Notes under the pieces: model-generated
The model's database searches: none
Told to the model about the DNA's origin: nothing
The model's input: the letters and a program-made list of their open reading frames with translations, nothing else
In this document: positions 9,144-18,619 of the stretch, piece by piece
How the letters are laid out: the number at the start of each line of letters is the position of its first letter
Position numbering within the stretch: the stretch's first letter is position 1
Translations under genes and position numbers: made by a program
Source: Pseudoalteromonas aurantia
Lineage (GTDB): Bacteria; Pseudomonadota; Gammaproteobacteria; Enterobacterales; Alteromonadaceae
Assembly: GCF_005886875.1 (NCBI RefSeq)
Contig: NZ_PNBY01000044.1
Location: 1-38,239 of the forward strand
DNA: 38,239 nt
Reading direction: 5' to 3'

Positions 9144-10163
9144 TTGGACAAGAAAAAACGAGTTACCTCTTATGACGTAGCAAAGGCTGCAGGTGTATCA
9201 CAATCTGCAGTTTCAAGGGTCTTTTTAAAAGGCCGTAGTGTGTCAAAGAAAACCAGAGAAAAAGTATTAACAACTGCCAATGAGTTAGGTTATAAACCTA
9301 ATGCAATTGCCAGAATGCTAATCACTAAACGCTCCGGTATGGTGGCTGTGATCTTGTCCTCTCGCGCAAATATAAATTACCCTGAAGTGTTGTCTTTACT
9401 CAATAAACGGTTAGCAGAATGCAACGAGCGAGTATTGCTTTTTAATCTAGATGACTCTGAAGGGCTTGATGAAATCCTAGAGCAAATTTGGACTTTCCAA
9501 GTCGATGGTGTGATTGCCCTTGCAGCGCACTTCGATAATGAGAGTATTGAAAAATTTAAAGACCATAATATCCCAGTTGTTTTATATAATCGTGTCGTGC
9601 TAGGGCAAACTGCCAGCTCAGTATGTGTTAACCATGAACAAGGTATATTTCAACTCGTAACGCTATTAGACAAACAAGCACATAAAGATTACTTGGTGCT
9701 TGCAGGCCCGACTGAATCAGACGTTGCCAATGAACGCTTAGAGTGTGCAATAAAAGCTTTAAGTGCAAAAGGTCATAAAGATGTGCCTATTCTTTATGGT
9801 GACTACAGCTATGACTCAGGTAAGCAAGCATTCCATCAATGGATGAAAGATAACAAAGCGCCTACCGCGGTTGTGTGCAGTAATGATCCCATGGCCATTG
9901 GCGTGATAGACGAAGCTCGCCGCAATTGGGGACTGCGTGTACCAGAAGATCTATCTGTTGTTGGTTTTGATGGCGTTAGTGCTGTTGCTTGGCACAGTTA
10001 CCAACTGACGACTGTTAAGCAACCGCTTGAATTGATGACAAAAGCAGCAGTCGATATCTTACTCGAGCAAATTGAAACCCCTGATAACCCCGCTCAGTTA
10101 CGTGTATGGTCCGGCTCCTTAATAGAAGGTAATACCGTTGGCCCAGCAAATCCAAAAACATAA
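9144..10163 (+). CDS. LacI-family transcriptional regulator of the cluster
   Basis: 339 aa, the usual LacI/GalR length. The N-terminal helix-turn-helix (about 8-27, TSYDVAKAAGVSQSAVSRVF) is followed by a hinge helix (NAIARML) and a periplasmic-binding-protein-like effector domain (about 65-330, with VVGFDG and the C-terminal TTVKQP element). Start is TTG, four bases after the previous stop, with only a weak ribosome site, so expression may be low and coupled. By position it is the natural candidate to bind the TTCGAA-centred palindromes in this region and be released by a pathway intermediate. Confidence 0.93.
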   Translation: MDKKKRVTSYDVAKAAGVSQSAVSRVFLKGRSVSKKTREKVLTTANELGYKPNAIARMLITKRSGMVAVILSSRANINYPEVLSLLNKRLAECNERVLLFNLDDSEGLDEILEQIWTFQVDGVIALAAHFDNESIEKFKDHNIPVVLYNRVVLGQTASSVCVNHEQGIFQLVTLLDKQAHKDYLVLAGPTESDVANERLECAIKALSAKGHKDVPILYGDYSYDSGKQAFHQWMKDNKAPTAVVCSNDPMAIGVIDEARRNWGLRVPEDLSVVGFDGVSAVAWHSYQLTTVKQPLELMTKAAVDILLEQIETPDNPAQLRVWSGSLIEGNTVGPANPKT

Positions 10164-10854
10164 ACCCACACTCGTTTTTTTGCCTGGTACGTTATGTACC
10201 AGCAAAATGTTTCAGCCCTTTTTAAACAGTGCGCATTATAATAGTGTTGTCATTGAATTCAGTACTGAAAACTCACTACTACACACAACGCAACGATTGA
10301 AAGAAACACTAGAAGATCAACCTGTAGTTTTAGTAGGTTTTTCAATGGGTGGCATCTTAGCTTTTGATTTTATTCGCCATTACCCTGACCAAGTTATTGG
10401 TTTATGCCTTTTAAACAGTAATTGTCATGAAGATTTACCAGGCAGAGAAGAAGGCCGAAATCAGCACATCGAAATAGCAGAAAAACAAGGAGTAACGTCG
10501 TTAATTCGGTCTGTTTATTTGCCCGTTTATTTTAAAAATACCCAATGCAACGAAGCTCAGGTAGTTGTCGATATGGCAAAAGACCTTGGTATAAATGTGC
10601 TAAAAGCACAGTTTAATATTTTATCGCAAAGGCCCAATTCTGAAAAATTGCTCAGTCAGTTTGATAAACCCAAACTGATCATTGGTGCCGAAAACGATAT
10701 TCCCTGTCCTGTTGAACATCAAAAATATATGTCATTACTCGCACAAGATGCTGAACTACATATTATTAAAAATACAGGGCATTTTGCGCCCCTAGAAAAG
10801 CCTTACGAAATCAAACACATTATTGAACAATGGGTGGAAACGTATTATGACTAG
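10138..10854 (+). CDS. alpha/beta-fold hydrolase
   Basis: 238 aa from a TTG start with GAAGG upstream; it overlaps the regulator's end by 26 bases. Alpha/beta hydrolase signs: oxyanion segment LPGTLC (15-20), nucleophile elbow GFSMGG with Ser69, acid Asp187 (GAENDIPCP) and base His215 (NTGHFAPLEKP). It lacks a signal peptide, so it acts in the cytoplasm. Members cleave esters, lactones or C-C bonds of ring-cleavage products. In this operon, between a dehydrogenase/regulator pair and an aldolase, an ester, lactone or meta-cleavage-type hydrolase is plausible. Confidence 0.87.
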   Translation: MAQQIQKHKPTLVFLPGTLCTSKMFQPFLNSAHYNSVVIEFSTENSLLHTTQRLKETLEDQPVVLVGFSMGGILAFDFIRHYPDQVIGLCLLNSNCHEDLPGREEGRNQHIEIAEKQGVTSLIRSVYLPVYFKNTQCNEAQVVVDMAKDLGINVLKAQFNILSQRPNSEKLLSQFDKPKLIIGAENDIPCPVEHQKYMSLLAQDAELHIIKNTGHFAPLEKPYEIKHIIEQWVETYYD

Positions 10855-11626
10855 TTTTAAATGCGCTTTATCTGAGCAAAAGCCTTTATTAGGCACTTTT
10901 TTAAAAACACCACATCCGCATAATACTGAAGTGATTTCAAAACTGGGCTTTGCCACAATCTGCTTAGACGCAGAACACGCCCCTTTTGAACGGCACGCTC
11001 TTGATGTATGTATTTTGGCGGCAAAGGCAAATAATCAGCATGTTATCGTTAGGCTGCCTAATGATCATCATGATACCGTTCTAAATGCATTGGATTTAGG
11101 TGCCGATGGCATTGTGATACCGCATATTAAAACTGCTCAGCAGCTAAAGAGAATAATTAAACAGAGTTATTTTGGAAATAATGGTCGTGGCTATGCAGGC
11201 TCAACAAGAATGGCTGGTTACACCACAAATAGCATACAAGACAATTTACAACATAATAAATTAAACACCAGCATTATTGCTCAGATTGAAGATTTAGATG
11301 CACTTGATGATCTGGATGCAATATGTAGTGTTGATGGCGTAGATTGCTTATTTATTGGCCGCATGGATCTCACTGTTGCTTTGGGGGAAACCGACCCCAA
11401 TGCACCTAAGGTAATTCAAACAGTTGAGCAAATTGTAAATACAGCCAATAGACACAATGTGACTACAGGTATGTTCATCGCTAATTTAGCTGAACTAGAG
11501 CACTGGATAGACAAAAAGGTCTCTTTGTTTTTGCTTGGCTCTGATCATGGTTTTATGATTTCTGGTGCAAAACAACTACAAAATCGTTTTACCGAAGCTG
11601 TAAAAAATACCGTTGAAGCTCAGTAA
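10847..11626 (+). CDS. HpcH/HpaI-family class II aldolase
   Basis: 259 aa from the ATG at 10847, which overlaps the hydrolase stop by eight bases (ATGACTAG). The residues match HpaI almost number for number: catalytic His44 and Arg69, metal ligands Glu148 (QIED) and Asp174 (GRMDL), plus GADGIVIPHI. Such enzymes split hydroxy-oxo acids into pyruvate (or a related oxoacid) and an aldehyde, typically the last step of aromatic or sugar-acid breakdown. It is the last gene of the operon, which fits a terminal step. Confidence 0.92.
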   Translation: MTSFKCALSEQKPLLGTFLKTPHPHNTEVISKLGFATICLDAEHAPFERHALDVCILAAKANNQHVIVRLPNDHHDTVLNALDLGADGIVIPHIKTAQQLKRIIKQSYFGNNGRGYAGSTRMAGYTTNSIQDNLQHNKLNTSIIAQIEDLDALDDLDAICSVDGVDCLFIGRMDLTVALGETDPNAPKVIQTVEQIVNTANRHNVTTGMFIANLAELEHWIDKKVSLFLLGSDHGFMISGAKQLQNRFTEAVKNTVEAQ

Positions 11627-11650
11627 TCCCACATTCATACGACAGCTTGG

Positions 11651-11672
11651 GCTCCTCAATAAACTGAGGAGC
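11651..11672 (+). terminator. hairpin after aldolase operon
   Basis: GCTCCTCA and TGAGGAGC form a perfect 8-bp stem with a six-base loop, 24 bases after the aldolase stop. There is no clear T-run, so it may be a Rho-assisted or mRNA-stabilising hairpin. Confidence 0.5.
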
Positions 11673-12006
11673 TAACTGTAATCTCGCTCAAAAAACCTAA
11701 CAATTACAAAGAGACATAGACACAGCCGATAAACTTACCTACAAGAATACAAAACATTTCACTGCGTATTTTACACAACTCTATTTACAATATACCTTCT
11801 ACAAAATGGCCGCGATAAAAAAACGATTCAATCCCAGTCAAGTCATAGCTGTGTGTACACAACGCTCATTTATATGCATGTGATTAAACACACAAGCAGA
11901 GCATTGCATATCCTATGCGTTATACAAACACGTCGAGCTAAATCAAATTGATGGGGTATGCCGGTTGAAATGAGTCAAAAGAAGAATTTAAATACCATTA
12001 ATAATA
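11673..12006. other. intergenic between convergent units
   Basis: No gene is supported. A frame at 11958-12167 runs antisense through the end of the TonB receptor and looks like a shadow. Confidence 0.5.
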
Positions 12007-12036
12007 AAAAGCTAAGTAGATACCCACTTAGCTTTT
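12007..12036 (-). terminator. bidirectional terminator after TonB receptor
   Basis: GCTAAGT pairs with ACTTAGC, flanked by AAAA and TTTT, giving an 11-bp stem with an eight-base loop. On the minus strand it is followed by TTTTTATTATTAATGG, a classic Rho-independent tail for the receptor gene. Confidence 0.82.
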
Positions 12037-12071
12037 GCAAAATAACGTTTCAAGATAAAATCAGTAATGAG

Positions 12072-14477
12072 CTACATGAAAGTATATTTAAAGCTGGCTC
12101 CCCATATTCTAGGGTTATTCCAGTTTGCCTGGACAGAGTTGGCTGGCGCACCATTCACAATTTGTGAATGCACAACACCACGGGTCAATACTTGCTCATC
12201 ACCTACATTTTGTACAAAGAAATCCAACTGAATATTATCATTGATAATATAAGTCAATCGGGCATCAATAATCGCATGCGCATCTACTTTAACTTCATCA
12301 ATATTGGTATCAAAGGCATAGTAATCATCTGAGTACTTAATCGAGATGTGCGGTATCAAATAAGCGTCATTACCTAACTCATATTCATAAGTGGCCGCTA
12401 AGCCCAACGTATATTCAGGTGACATAGCTGGACGCCATCCCTTAAAACTAAATTGACTGTTATTGTCATTCACATCCTGACGACCATTTAGGTTACCCAG
12501 CCCTAGTAAGGGTCTTAACTCAGAGTTACCGACTGCATAATCATCCGAAAATGTAGAATCTAAATAAGCCAACGATGCCGAGATTGATAACGCATCAACT
12601 GGATACCATTGAATTTCTACTTCAGCCCCTAACGACTCGACTGCGCCCCCATTTTCATAATATTCAAATGTTGTTTGAGTGCCTTCGGCAACACATTGTA
12701 ATATTGTTTGACCAGAAGTTGTGTCGTTACAGGCAACCGCAAATAGTTGTGCTTTAACGTCGTCGTATTCATTAATGAATGCAGAGGCATTAAAACGCAT
12801 AGCACCTTCAAGTAGCATTGTTTTTAAACCGACTTCATAAGAGATAACCTCTTCATTATCGTAAAGAGGCTCAGCACCTCGAGAGACAACACGACCGTCA
12901 TTTGCACCTCCCGTTCTATACCCTGTTGCAGCACTTGCGTAAATCATACTGTCATTTGATACATCGTATTCAATGGCCGCTTTCCATAAAACGGCTGAGT
13001 CACCCCAATCAGGAATACTTTCACCCGTAAAGGTTTTTTCATCTTTGTTGTAACGTAAGCCGCCAACCAGTCGCAATTCATCTGAGACTTGGTAACGTAA
13101 CTGACCAAAAATAGCAATTGAATCAACGGTATGCGGGTCATAATCAGGATTTCCCCAGCTCGGCACACTGACACTGTCTGCCACGCCATCCCCTGTCGTA
13201 TCTTCTCGCCATAACCAAGACCAGTCAGCTTCTTGATCGTAATAATATAATCCAGCTATCCACTGTAATGGGCTGTCATAATTTGATGAAAATTGCAGTT
13301 CAGTTGAAAAGTTCTTTTGATCATCTTTTCGACCAAAGCCACCGACAAAATCTAGCCCACCATCGCTATAATCATTGTCATAAAATTGTGTGCCCGATAA
13401 TTTTGAGTAATTTGTGGTCCACTTAATGTCAGCAATATCATTGCCATAATATTCAAGTATCGTTGTGGCTGAAAAGGTTTCCTGTTTATCCAAAGAGAAT
13501 GCATTACGATAAACATCGTAAGGACCTTTATCGTTTCTTTGCGCATTCGCTGGTTGATAAATGTGGCCAGGCGTTACAGTTGCATTAGGATTAAAAACAC
13601 CGGAACCAGGTGATGTTTCAGATATCTGATAACCTGCTATTTGTTGATAACCCCATATTGCTTCAGAATTGGCATCTTTATTTGAGTAATCGAAACGTAC
13701 CGTAAAGTTAAAATCTTCACTGGGTTCATAACGGGTAACCGAACGCGCATAAAATTGATTTTTTTCTCTTAAATCATCAGATGGGCCTGATAATACGTGG
13801 TTTTCTATCAAACCATCATGGCGGTCAGATGCAACGACAAAGCGAGTGGCAATATCATCCGAAATTGGTAAGTTCAGCACGCCTTCGTAAGCACTGCGAT
13901 TATATGCGCCTGTGGTGATTTTTAAATGGCCTTCTAATGAGTCAATGACTGGCTGCTTAGTAATAACATTGATACTGCCCGCAAATGTATTTCTGCCGTA
14001 TAAAGTACCTTGTGGTCCACGAAGCACTTCTATTCGTTCAATATCAACAAAAGCTCCCAAGCCAGCGGTGGTGGTTGGCACATAAATACCATCTTGAAAG
14101 ATGCCAACCACTTGCTCAGCAATACCGGTTCCTGCAACACCGACTTCATTGGTTCTAGCGCCTCGCATAGCAGGTCGAACTTCACCGCCCGAGCTGCCAA
14201 CTTTTAGGCCTGGCACAACACTTTCCAAACCGGTGATATCGACAATACCTGCACGTTCAATGGCTTCATCACCCACCGCTGTAATAGAAGACGATACCTC
14301 TTGCAAACTTTGCGCTTGACGGTTAGCGGTAACAATAATTTGCTCGATGCTGCCTTTTTTTTCAGTTTTCGGTGTTTCTTTGTCATCGTCAGCAAAGGCA
14401 ATAGGAATACATAAAGCGTTTGCTACTGAGATTGAAATAATGGCCTTAGAAAATCTTTTAATCGAAACTGGCTTCAT
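12072..14477 (-). CDS. TonB-dependent outer-membrane receptor
   Basis: 801 aa. A signal peptide (about 1-29, ending IPIAFADD) is followed by a TonB-box-like EQIIVTANR (about 45-53), a plug domain (about 55-170, with VVPGLKV and IERIEVLRGPQGTLYGRNT) and a beta-barrel ending in WGASFKYTFM. There is no N-terminal STN signalling domain, so it is a transporter, not a sensor for an anti-sigma system. It carries substrates across the outer membrane with energy from TonB-ExbBD. The ATG has a strong GGGGGAC site. Lying inside the LacI-type regulon, it probably imports the substrate of this cluster rather than a siderophore. It is transcribed alone. Confidence 0.94.
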   Translation of the reverse strand: MKPVSIKRFSKAIISISVANALCIPIAFADDDKETPKTEKKGSIEQIIVTANRQAQSLQEVSSSITAVGDEAIERAGIVDITGLESVVPGLKVGSSGGEVRPAMRGARTNEVGVAGTGIAEQVVGIFQDGIYVPTTTAGLGAFVDIERIEVLRGPQGTLYGRNTFAGSINVITKQPVIDSLEGHLKITTGAYNRSAYEGVLNLPISDDIATRFVVASDRHDGLIENHVLSGPSDDLREKNQFYARSVTRYEPSEDFNFTVRFDYSNKDANSEAIWGYQQIAGYQISETSPGSGVFNPNATVTPGHIYQPANAQRNDKGPYDVYRNAFSLDKQETFSATTILEYYGNDIADIKWTTNYSKLSGTQFYDNDYSDGGLDFVGGFGRKDDQKNFSTELQFSSNYDSPLQWIAGLYYYDQEADWSWLWREDTTGDGVADSVSVPSWGNPDYDPHTVDSIAIFGQLRYQVSDELRLVGGLRYNKDEKTFTGESIPDWGDSAVLWKAAIEYDVSNDSMIYASAATGYRTGGANDGRVVSRGAEPLYDNEEVISYEVGLKTMLLEGAMRFNASAFINEYDDVKAQLFAVACNDTTSGQTILQCVAEGTQTTFEYYENGGAVESLGAEVEIQWYPVDALSISASLAYLDSTFSDDYAVGNSELRPLLGLGNLNGRQDVNDNNSQFSFKGWRPAMSPEYTLGLAATYEYELGNDAYLIPHISIKYSDDYYAFDTNIDEVKVDAHAIIDARLTYIINDNIQLDFFVQNVGDEQVLTRGVVHSQIVNGAPANSVQANWNNPRIWGASFKYTFM

Positions 14478-14565
14478 GGTGTCCCCCTACTTGCTACTTT
14501 GCCACAAGCTTGTTTGTTGATGAATATTTTATTTATAAGTGTACTTTTTATGAACACTTTTATTT

Positions 14566-14579
14566 GTACTTCGGAATCA
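14566..14579. promoter_or_regulatory. weak operator-like site upstream of TonB receptor
   Basis: GTACTTCGGAATCA matches the cluster palindrome at 10 of 14 positions and lies about 90 bases before the receptor start. On its own it would be unconvincing; its position next to a better copy at 14700 makes it worth recording. Confidence 0.3.
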
Positions 14580-14699
14580 AAAACAAGTCAATTAAAAAAC
14601 AACTTAAAATTAATTTAAATTCTTTATAACTTTTTAACTCTCACATATAAACATTAAAAACAACAAGTTAACCAAAAGCAGGCTAACACCAAAATGGAG

Positions 14700-14713
14700 T
14701 GACTTCGAAATCA
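14700..14713. promoter_or_regulatory. putative LacI-family operator upstream of TonB receptor
   Basis: TGACTTCGAAATCA has one mismatch to the TGACTTCGAAGTCA palindrome. It lies in the 344-bp gap between the receptor start and the end of the SnoaL-like gene, about 220 bases upstream of the receptor. Confidence 0.65.
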
Positions 14714-14821
14714 AATATTGATTTTAAGAGTGAAACTAATTTTCACTTTGAATTTTTATAGTATGGAGGGATCAAGGTTAGGCGCTCCAATTGAATGAAG
14801 CGCATTGCGAGATAACACGGA

Positions 14822-15838
14822 TTATTGATTATTACGTGCTTTATTAAACTCCCTCATACGTGCTAATACATCAACGCCCAATTGCATATAAACAGAAAGC
14901 AGATCGATAAGGACCCAGTTCTCCCTAATTAAACTGCCTTCTAATCGCCAAAAATCGAGACTGCGCATAGTAACTTTTTGTCCGCCAGGTGCAATGCCTA
15001 ACCAGCCTGAACCACTGACAGTCATAGTCATTCCAGGCCAAGCTGTAAAGCCCACATAACTGTTATCAGCAAATGCATGTCCTAAATGCGGATCACCAAC
15101 TCTATCTGGTAAGCCATTTAAAAAAGGGATCTGATGCCAATTTCTAAAGCCATTTAATGTTCTCGCTGTACCAATACCCGATGGGCCATACCAAGAGCAC
15201 TTTGGATGCCAATATTTTTCTAATTGCATGGCCTTAACACCACCAGCGGCGTAGTTACCTAACGCATCACACATATTAACAACCGTCTTTAGAGCCTTAT
15301 GTGTCAAGCCTTTCTCTTGCTCAACCAAGCTTATGCCATCTAATGTTGCAGGACCGGGGACGTGCCATTCCCTGCCCAAGCTGGGTACCATGGGCCAAGC
15401 ATTGGCTTGCATCATCAGTTCTGGAATATCCCAAATTGCTTGAAATTCGCATACTTTCCCCTTGTCGAATTTATAAAACTCATGGAATCTCATCGAGACC
15501 ATATGACCCGTTGGTGGTATGTCTAAAAAAGGCTTTGAGAAAGTGCCACAATAATAACCACATGCGCCGACCCAACTAGCTCCTTGTTCAGTCTCACCTG
15601 CGATAATAATGGTATCACGCCGCTCTAGATCATCGATTGATTGACTAAGAGGCAGAATGGCCTGCTCAAATAACGATTTAGGACCATACATTGTCTCAAA
15701 TGGGTAACACAGTTGAACTTTAGCGTCTGTTGAAAATAGATGGTTTAATGCAACCTGAACGTTTTCAGGTTCAAAATTGTATTGAGTTTGACTGAGCTCA
15801 TAAATGCATTGCTTATTATCTAAGTGTGTACAAGACAT
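14822..15838 (-). CDS. two-domain SnoaL/NTF2-like protein 1
   Basis: 338 aa, about twice a single SnoaL domain. Domain 1 is at about 15-148 and domain 2 at about 195-335. Domain 2 carries a signature shared with its two closest paralogues: W210-H211, then WYGPSGIG (216-223), a GFRNWHQIPF stretch and RENWVLID (305-312). SnoaL-like alpha+beta cones act as cyclases, hydratases, dehydratases or isomerases on small hydrophobic or hydroxylated molecules. No signal peptide, so it is cytoplasmic. It begins 13 bases after the stop of its paralogue with AAGAAGG upstream, so both are one operon. The exact reaction is unknown. Confidence 0.82.
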   Translation of the reverse strand: MSCTHLDNKQCIYELSQTQYNFEPENVQVALNHLFSTDAKVQLCYPFETMYGPKSLFEQAILPLSQSIDDLERRDTIIIAGETEQGASWVGACGYYCGTFSKPFLDIPPTGHMVSMRFHEFYKFDKGKVCEFQAIWDIPELMMQANAWPMVPSLGREWHVPGPATLDGISLVEQEKGLTHKALKTVVNMCDALGNYAAGGVKAMQLEKYWHPKCSWYGPSGIGTARTLNGFRNWHQIPFLNGLPDRVGDPHLGHAFADNSYVGFTAWPGMTMTVSGSGWLGIAPGGQKVTMRSLDFWRLEGSLIRENWVLIDLLSVYMQLGVDVLARMREFNKARNNQ

Positions 15839-15851
15839 AAATCCAGCCTTC

Positions 15852-16868
15852 TTAATTTACTGTTGGGTTTAAAATACACGCGGTGCGTGCCAAGATATCA
15901 ACCCCCTGTTGCTTCAGCCAATAAGGAATATCCATAAACACCCAATTCTCAAGTAGTTTGTCGCCAGAGCGGTAATATACGTCCACAATGCGCATATCTG
16001 CACGGGTGTCACCACTGGGAAGTCCTAAAAAACCACCTTTTGACTTGTTAGTTAGGTTTGGCCAACCAAAAAAGCAAGCAAATTTACCCTCTGCAAAACG
16101 ACAAACATGGCCATTAAACACTTTGTCATGAAGGCCCTCTCTAAATGGATACATATGTTGTTCTTGATAACGAGCAATCGTGTAAGTTGCACCAATCCCT
16201 GCCGGTCCATACCAAACCATGTCATCATGCCAATTCTTCTGCATCACTTCAGGACCGGCTCGATCATTGCACGTTTGGTTTAATATGCTTAAATCTTCGA
16301 TCATGGTATTGAGTACCTTGAGTGTTATTTTTGCTTCATTGGGGTCATGCTCTTCAAATAACAGTCCATCATGGTGTCTTGGCCCAAAATAAACAGACGC
16401 AGATCCTGTTTGGGGAGGCAAAGGATTACACCCTGCTTGTTGCATCAAACCGATAATATCAAGCCATAAACCAGTTTTGGTAATTTTGCCATTCTCAACA
16501 CAATTGAATTCAGCATAGCGCAGCATCACAAGCTTGCGATTTGCTTTGATCCCCAGCCAATCACAATCAAATAGCCCCATAAAGTGACCCATGCTCATAA
16601 CCCAGTTTTCACCACTAATCTCATTTTCACCCGCCATAAATATATCTTCACGACGTTGTAAATTTGAAAATGATTCAAGCAAAGGTTGCCATACCTTGTC
16701 AGCTACCTCGTTTTTACATGACAAATGATTAAAGGGATAAACACCATAAAATTGATATTCGTCAGCTAAAAACTCTTTTTGAATATTTTTTACACCTTTT
16801 TTTGAAGCTTGCTCCATCGCTTTAAAGTAATTAATAATTAATGACTTTTCGGCTTGATAACTGCTCAT
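15852..16868 (-). CDS. two-domain SnoaL/NTF2-like protein 2
   Basis: 338 aa, paralogue of the downstream neighbour with domains at about 8-148 and 195-335. The signature is W213-H214, WYGPAGIG (219-226) and LENWVFMD (306-313). The ATG follows a strong GGGGAGA site. It is the first gene of the leftward SnoaL pair and is divergent from the sodium symporter. A perfect 20-bp palindrome lies in the 132-bp divergent promoter region. The two proteins differ enough to suggest different substrates or steps rather than recent duplication. Confidence 0.82.
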   Translation of the reverse strand: MSSYQAEKSLIINYFKAMEQASKKGVKNIQKEFLADEYQFYGVYPFNHLSCKNEVADKVWQPLLESFSNLQRREDIFMAGENEISGENWVMSMGHFMGLFDCDWLGIKANRKLVMLRYAEFNCVENGKITKTGLWLDIIGLMQQAGCNPLPPQTGSASVYFGPRHHDGLLFEEHDPNEAKITLKVLNTMIEDLSILNQTCNDRAGPEVMQKNWHDDMVWYGPAGIGATYTIARYQEQHMYPFREGLHDKVFNGHVCRFAEGKFACFFGWPNLTNKSKGGFLGLPSGDTRADMRIVDVYYRSGDKLLENWVFMDIPYWLKQQGVDILARTACILNPTVN

Positions 16869-16922
16869 AATTTCTCCCCATTTGATTTGTATTATTGTAT
16901 TTATGACTTAGAATGTATTTAC

Positions 16923-16942
16923 TATTGACTTCGAAGTCAATA
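16923..16942. promoter_or_regulatory. perfect 20-bp palindrome, probable LacI-family operator
   Basis: TATTGACTTCGAAGTCAATA is a perfect inverted repeat centred on the CG of TTCGAA. It sits 54 bases before SnoaL-like gene 2 and 58 bases before the symporter, where one bound dimer would repress both. It is the best copy of the motif and has the central CpG typical of LacI/GalR sites. Confidence 0.85.
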
Positions 16943-17000
16943 TGATGAAATTATCAAAACAAATAAAAATAACTAAATATTCAGGATTAGAGGCAAGATT

Positions 17001-18611
17001 ATGATTGAGTTTGGGGCGCTAAACTGGGGAATATTGATAACTTACATTATTGCCAACCTGTTATTAGGACTAGTCATCGGTAAAAAAATTAAAACCGATG
17101 AAGATTTCTATATAGGACAAAAAACAACGCCTTGGTGGGCAATTGGCATATCGGTCATTGCAACCTATGTCAGCGCAATGACATTCTTGGGCGCGCCAGC
17201 TTGGGCTTATAATGAAGGCTTAAGTGTCATTGCCATTCATCTAAATTATCCCCTTGTCATTATGGCCGTGATCATTTTCTTTTTTCCATTTTTCTACAAT
17301 GCCGGCGTTGCCTCTATTTATGAATATCAGGAAAAGCGCTTTGGAAAACGTGCCAGAGCATTGATCTCTTCACTTTGGCTAATATCTCAAACCATGTCTT
17401 CGGCTGCTGTACTGTATGCCACTTCCGTCGTACTCAGTTTTATCACTGGGATTGATGTTATCGCAGCCATTTTTATTGTGACGCTAATTGCGCTTATTTA
17501 TACCGTATTAGGTGGCATTACCGCTGTTATTTGGACGGATGTAGTGCAGTCTGTCATTTTATTTACAGGTGCGGGGATCATTTTTTATGCCCTTGCCCAA
17601 GAAAGTAGCTTTTCTATCATGGATGCGTTAACACAGCTAAAGTCAGAAGGTAAATTAAACCCACTCAACATGGATTTTGACTTTACAGCGACCAGTACAG
17701 TATGGAGTGGCGTGATTGCCATGGCGCTTTATCACACCACGGTTTACGGAACCAATCAAATGATGGTGCAAAGAACTTTAGCGGCTAAAAATATCGGTGA
17801 CGCTAAAAAATCATATCTACTGATGGGTTTTGTTGCTTTCTTTATTTACTTTTTCTTTATCATTCTCGGGGTACTATTTTACGCCTATTACCAAGGTAAA
17901 CCTTTCGAAAATGACAATACCATTATCTTGCAGTTTGCATCAGATTACGGCATGCCCGGCCTGATGGGGATCATTGCGGCAGCGGTGATGGCTGCGTCTA
18001 TGTCAAGTTTAGACTCTGCATTTAACTCCCTTTCAACAGTCACCACCATCGATTTTTATAAAAAATATTTCAAACAAGGTAAAAGTGAAGCGCACTATTT
18101 AAAAGCATCTCGTTTATTTACGCTACTTTGGGCGGTGATTATTATTTTCCCTGCCATTTTATATCACTTGCATAGTTCAGGTTCTATTTTAGAGGTACTC
18201 AGTAAGGTTGGATCGTATTTTGTGGGCGCGCAACTAGGCATGTTTGTCCTAGGGTTCTTTTTTAAACAAGCCACAGAAAATGGCTTATTAGTTGGAACAG
18301 GTACTGGCTTTGTGGTGGTTGCCGCAGTCGCAATAGGCACAGATATCGCTTGGCCTTGGTATTGTCTAATTGGTGCTGGCACAAATATTTGTATAACGCT
18401 CATTGCTAGCCGCATATTAGACGGCAAACAGCATACTCTCTCTGAATATACTGTTAAAGGCCAAATCAAAAAGTTTGCCGATGAGGGCTGGGCTGAAAAA
18501 GAGCATGGCTGGTATCGCTTACCTGGCAAAATAGATCCCATTAACTACTGGTTATTTGCTTTCTTTATCGCCACTTTACTCTTTCTATCTTCCTTACAAT
18601 ACTTAGTTTAA
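17001..18611 (+). CDS. sodium:solute symporter (SSS family)
   Basis: 536 aa with about 13 hydrophobic segments, typical for SSS (TC 2.A.21). The N-terminal region carries FYIGQKTTPWWAIGISVIAT and SAMTFLGAPAWAYNEG, an SSS hallmark around the first transmembrane helices; AAAVMAASMSSLDSAFNS (about 328-345) matches the conserved helix that contributes to sodium binding. The ATG has AGAGG upstream. It would import the cluster's substrate, or its periplasmic product, across the inner membrane with sodium. The next gene starts eight bases after its stop. Sugar, carboxylate or similar substrates are all possible in the family. Confidence 0.93.
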   Translation: MIEFGALNWGILITYIIANLLLGLVIGKKIKTDEDFYIGQKTTPWWAIGISVIATYVSAMTFLGAPAWAYNEGLSVIAIHLNYPLVIMAVIIFFFPFFYNAGVASIYEYQEKRFGKRARALISSLWLISQTMSSAAVLYATSVVLSFITGIDVIAAIFIVTLIALIYTVLGGITAVIWTDVVQSVILFTGAGIIFYALAQESSFSIMDALTQLKSEGKLNPLNMDFDFTATSTVWSGVIAMALYHTTVYGTNQMMVQRTLAAKNIGDAKKSYLLMGFVAFFIYFFFIILGVLFYAYYQGKPFENDNTIILQFASDYGMPGLMGIIAAAVMAASMSSLDSAFNSLSTVTTIDFYKKYFKQGKSEAHYLKASRLFTLLWAVIIIFPAILYHLHSSGSILEVLSKVGSYFVGAQLGMFVLGFFFKQATENGLLVGTGTGFVVVAAVAIGTDIAWPWYCLIGAGTNICITLIASRILDGKQHTLSEYTVKGQIKKFADEGWAEKEHGWYRLPGKIDPINYWLFAFFIATLLFLSSLQYLV

Positions 18612-18619
18612 GAGGAAAA

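Noticed and set aside
11852..11861. TGTGTACACA palindrome
   Set aside because: Only 10 bp, not matching the cluster operator, and not in front of a gene.
11958..12167. 69-codon frame across the terminator
   Set aside because: Runs through the terminator and antisense to the TonB receptor end.
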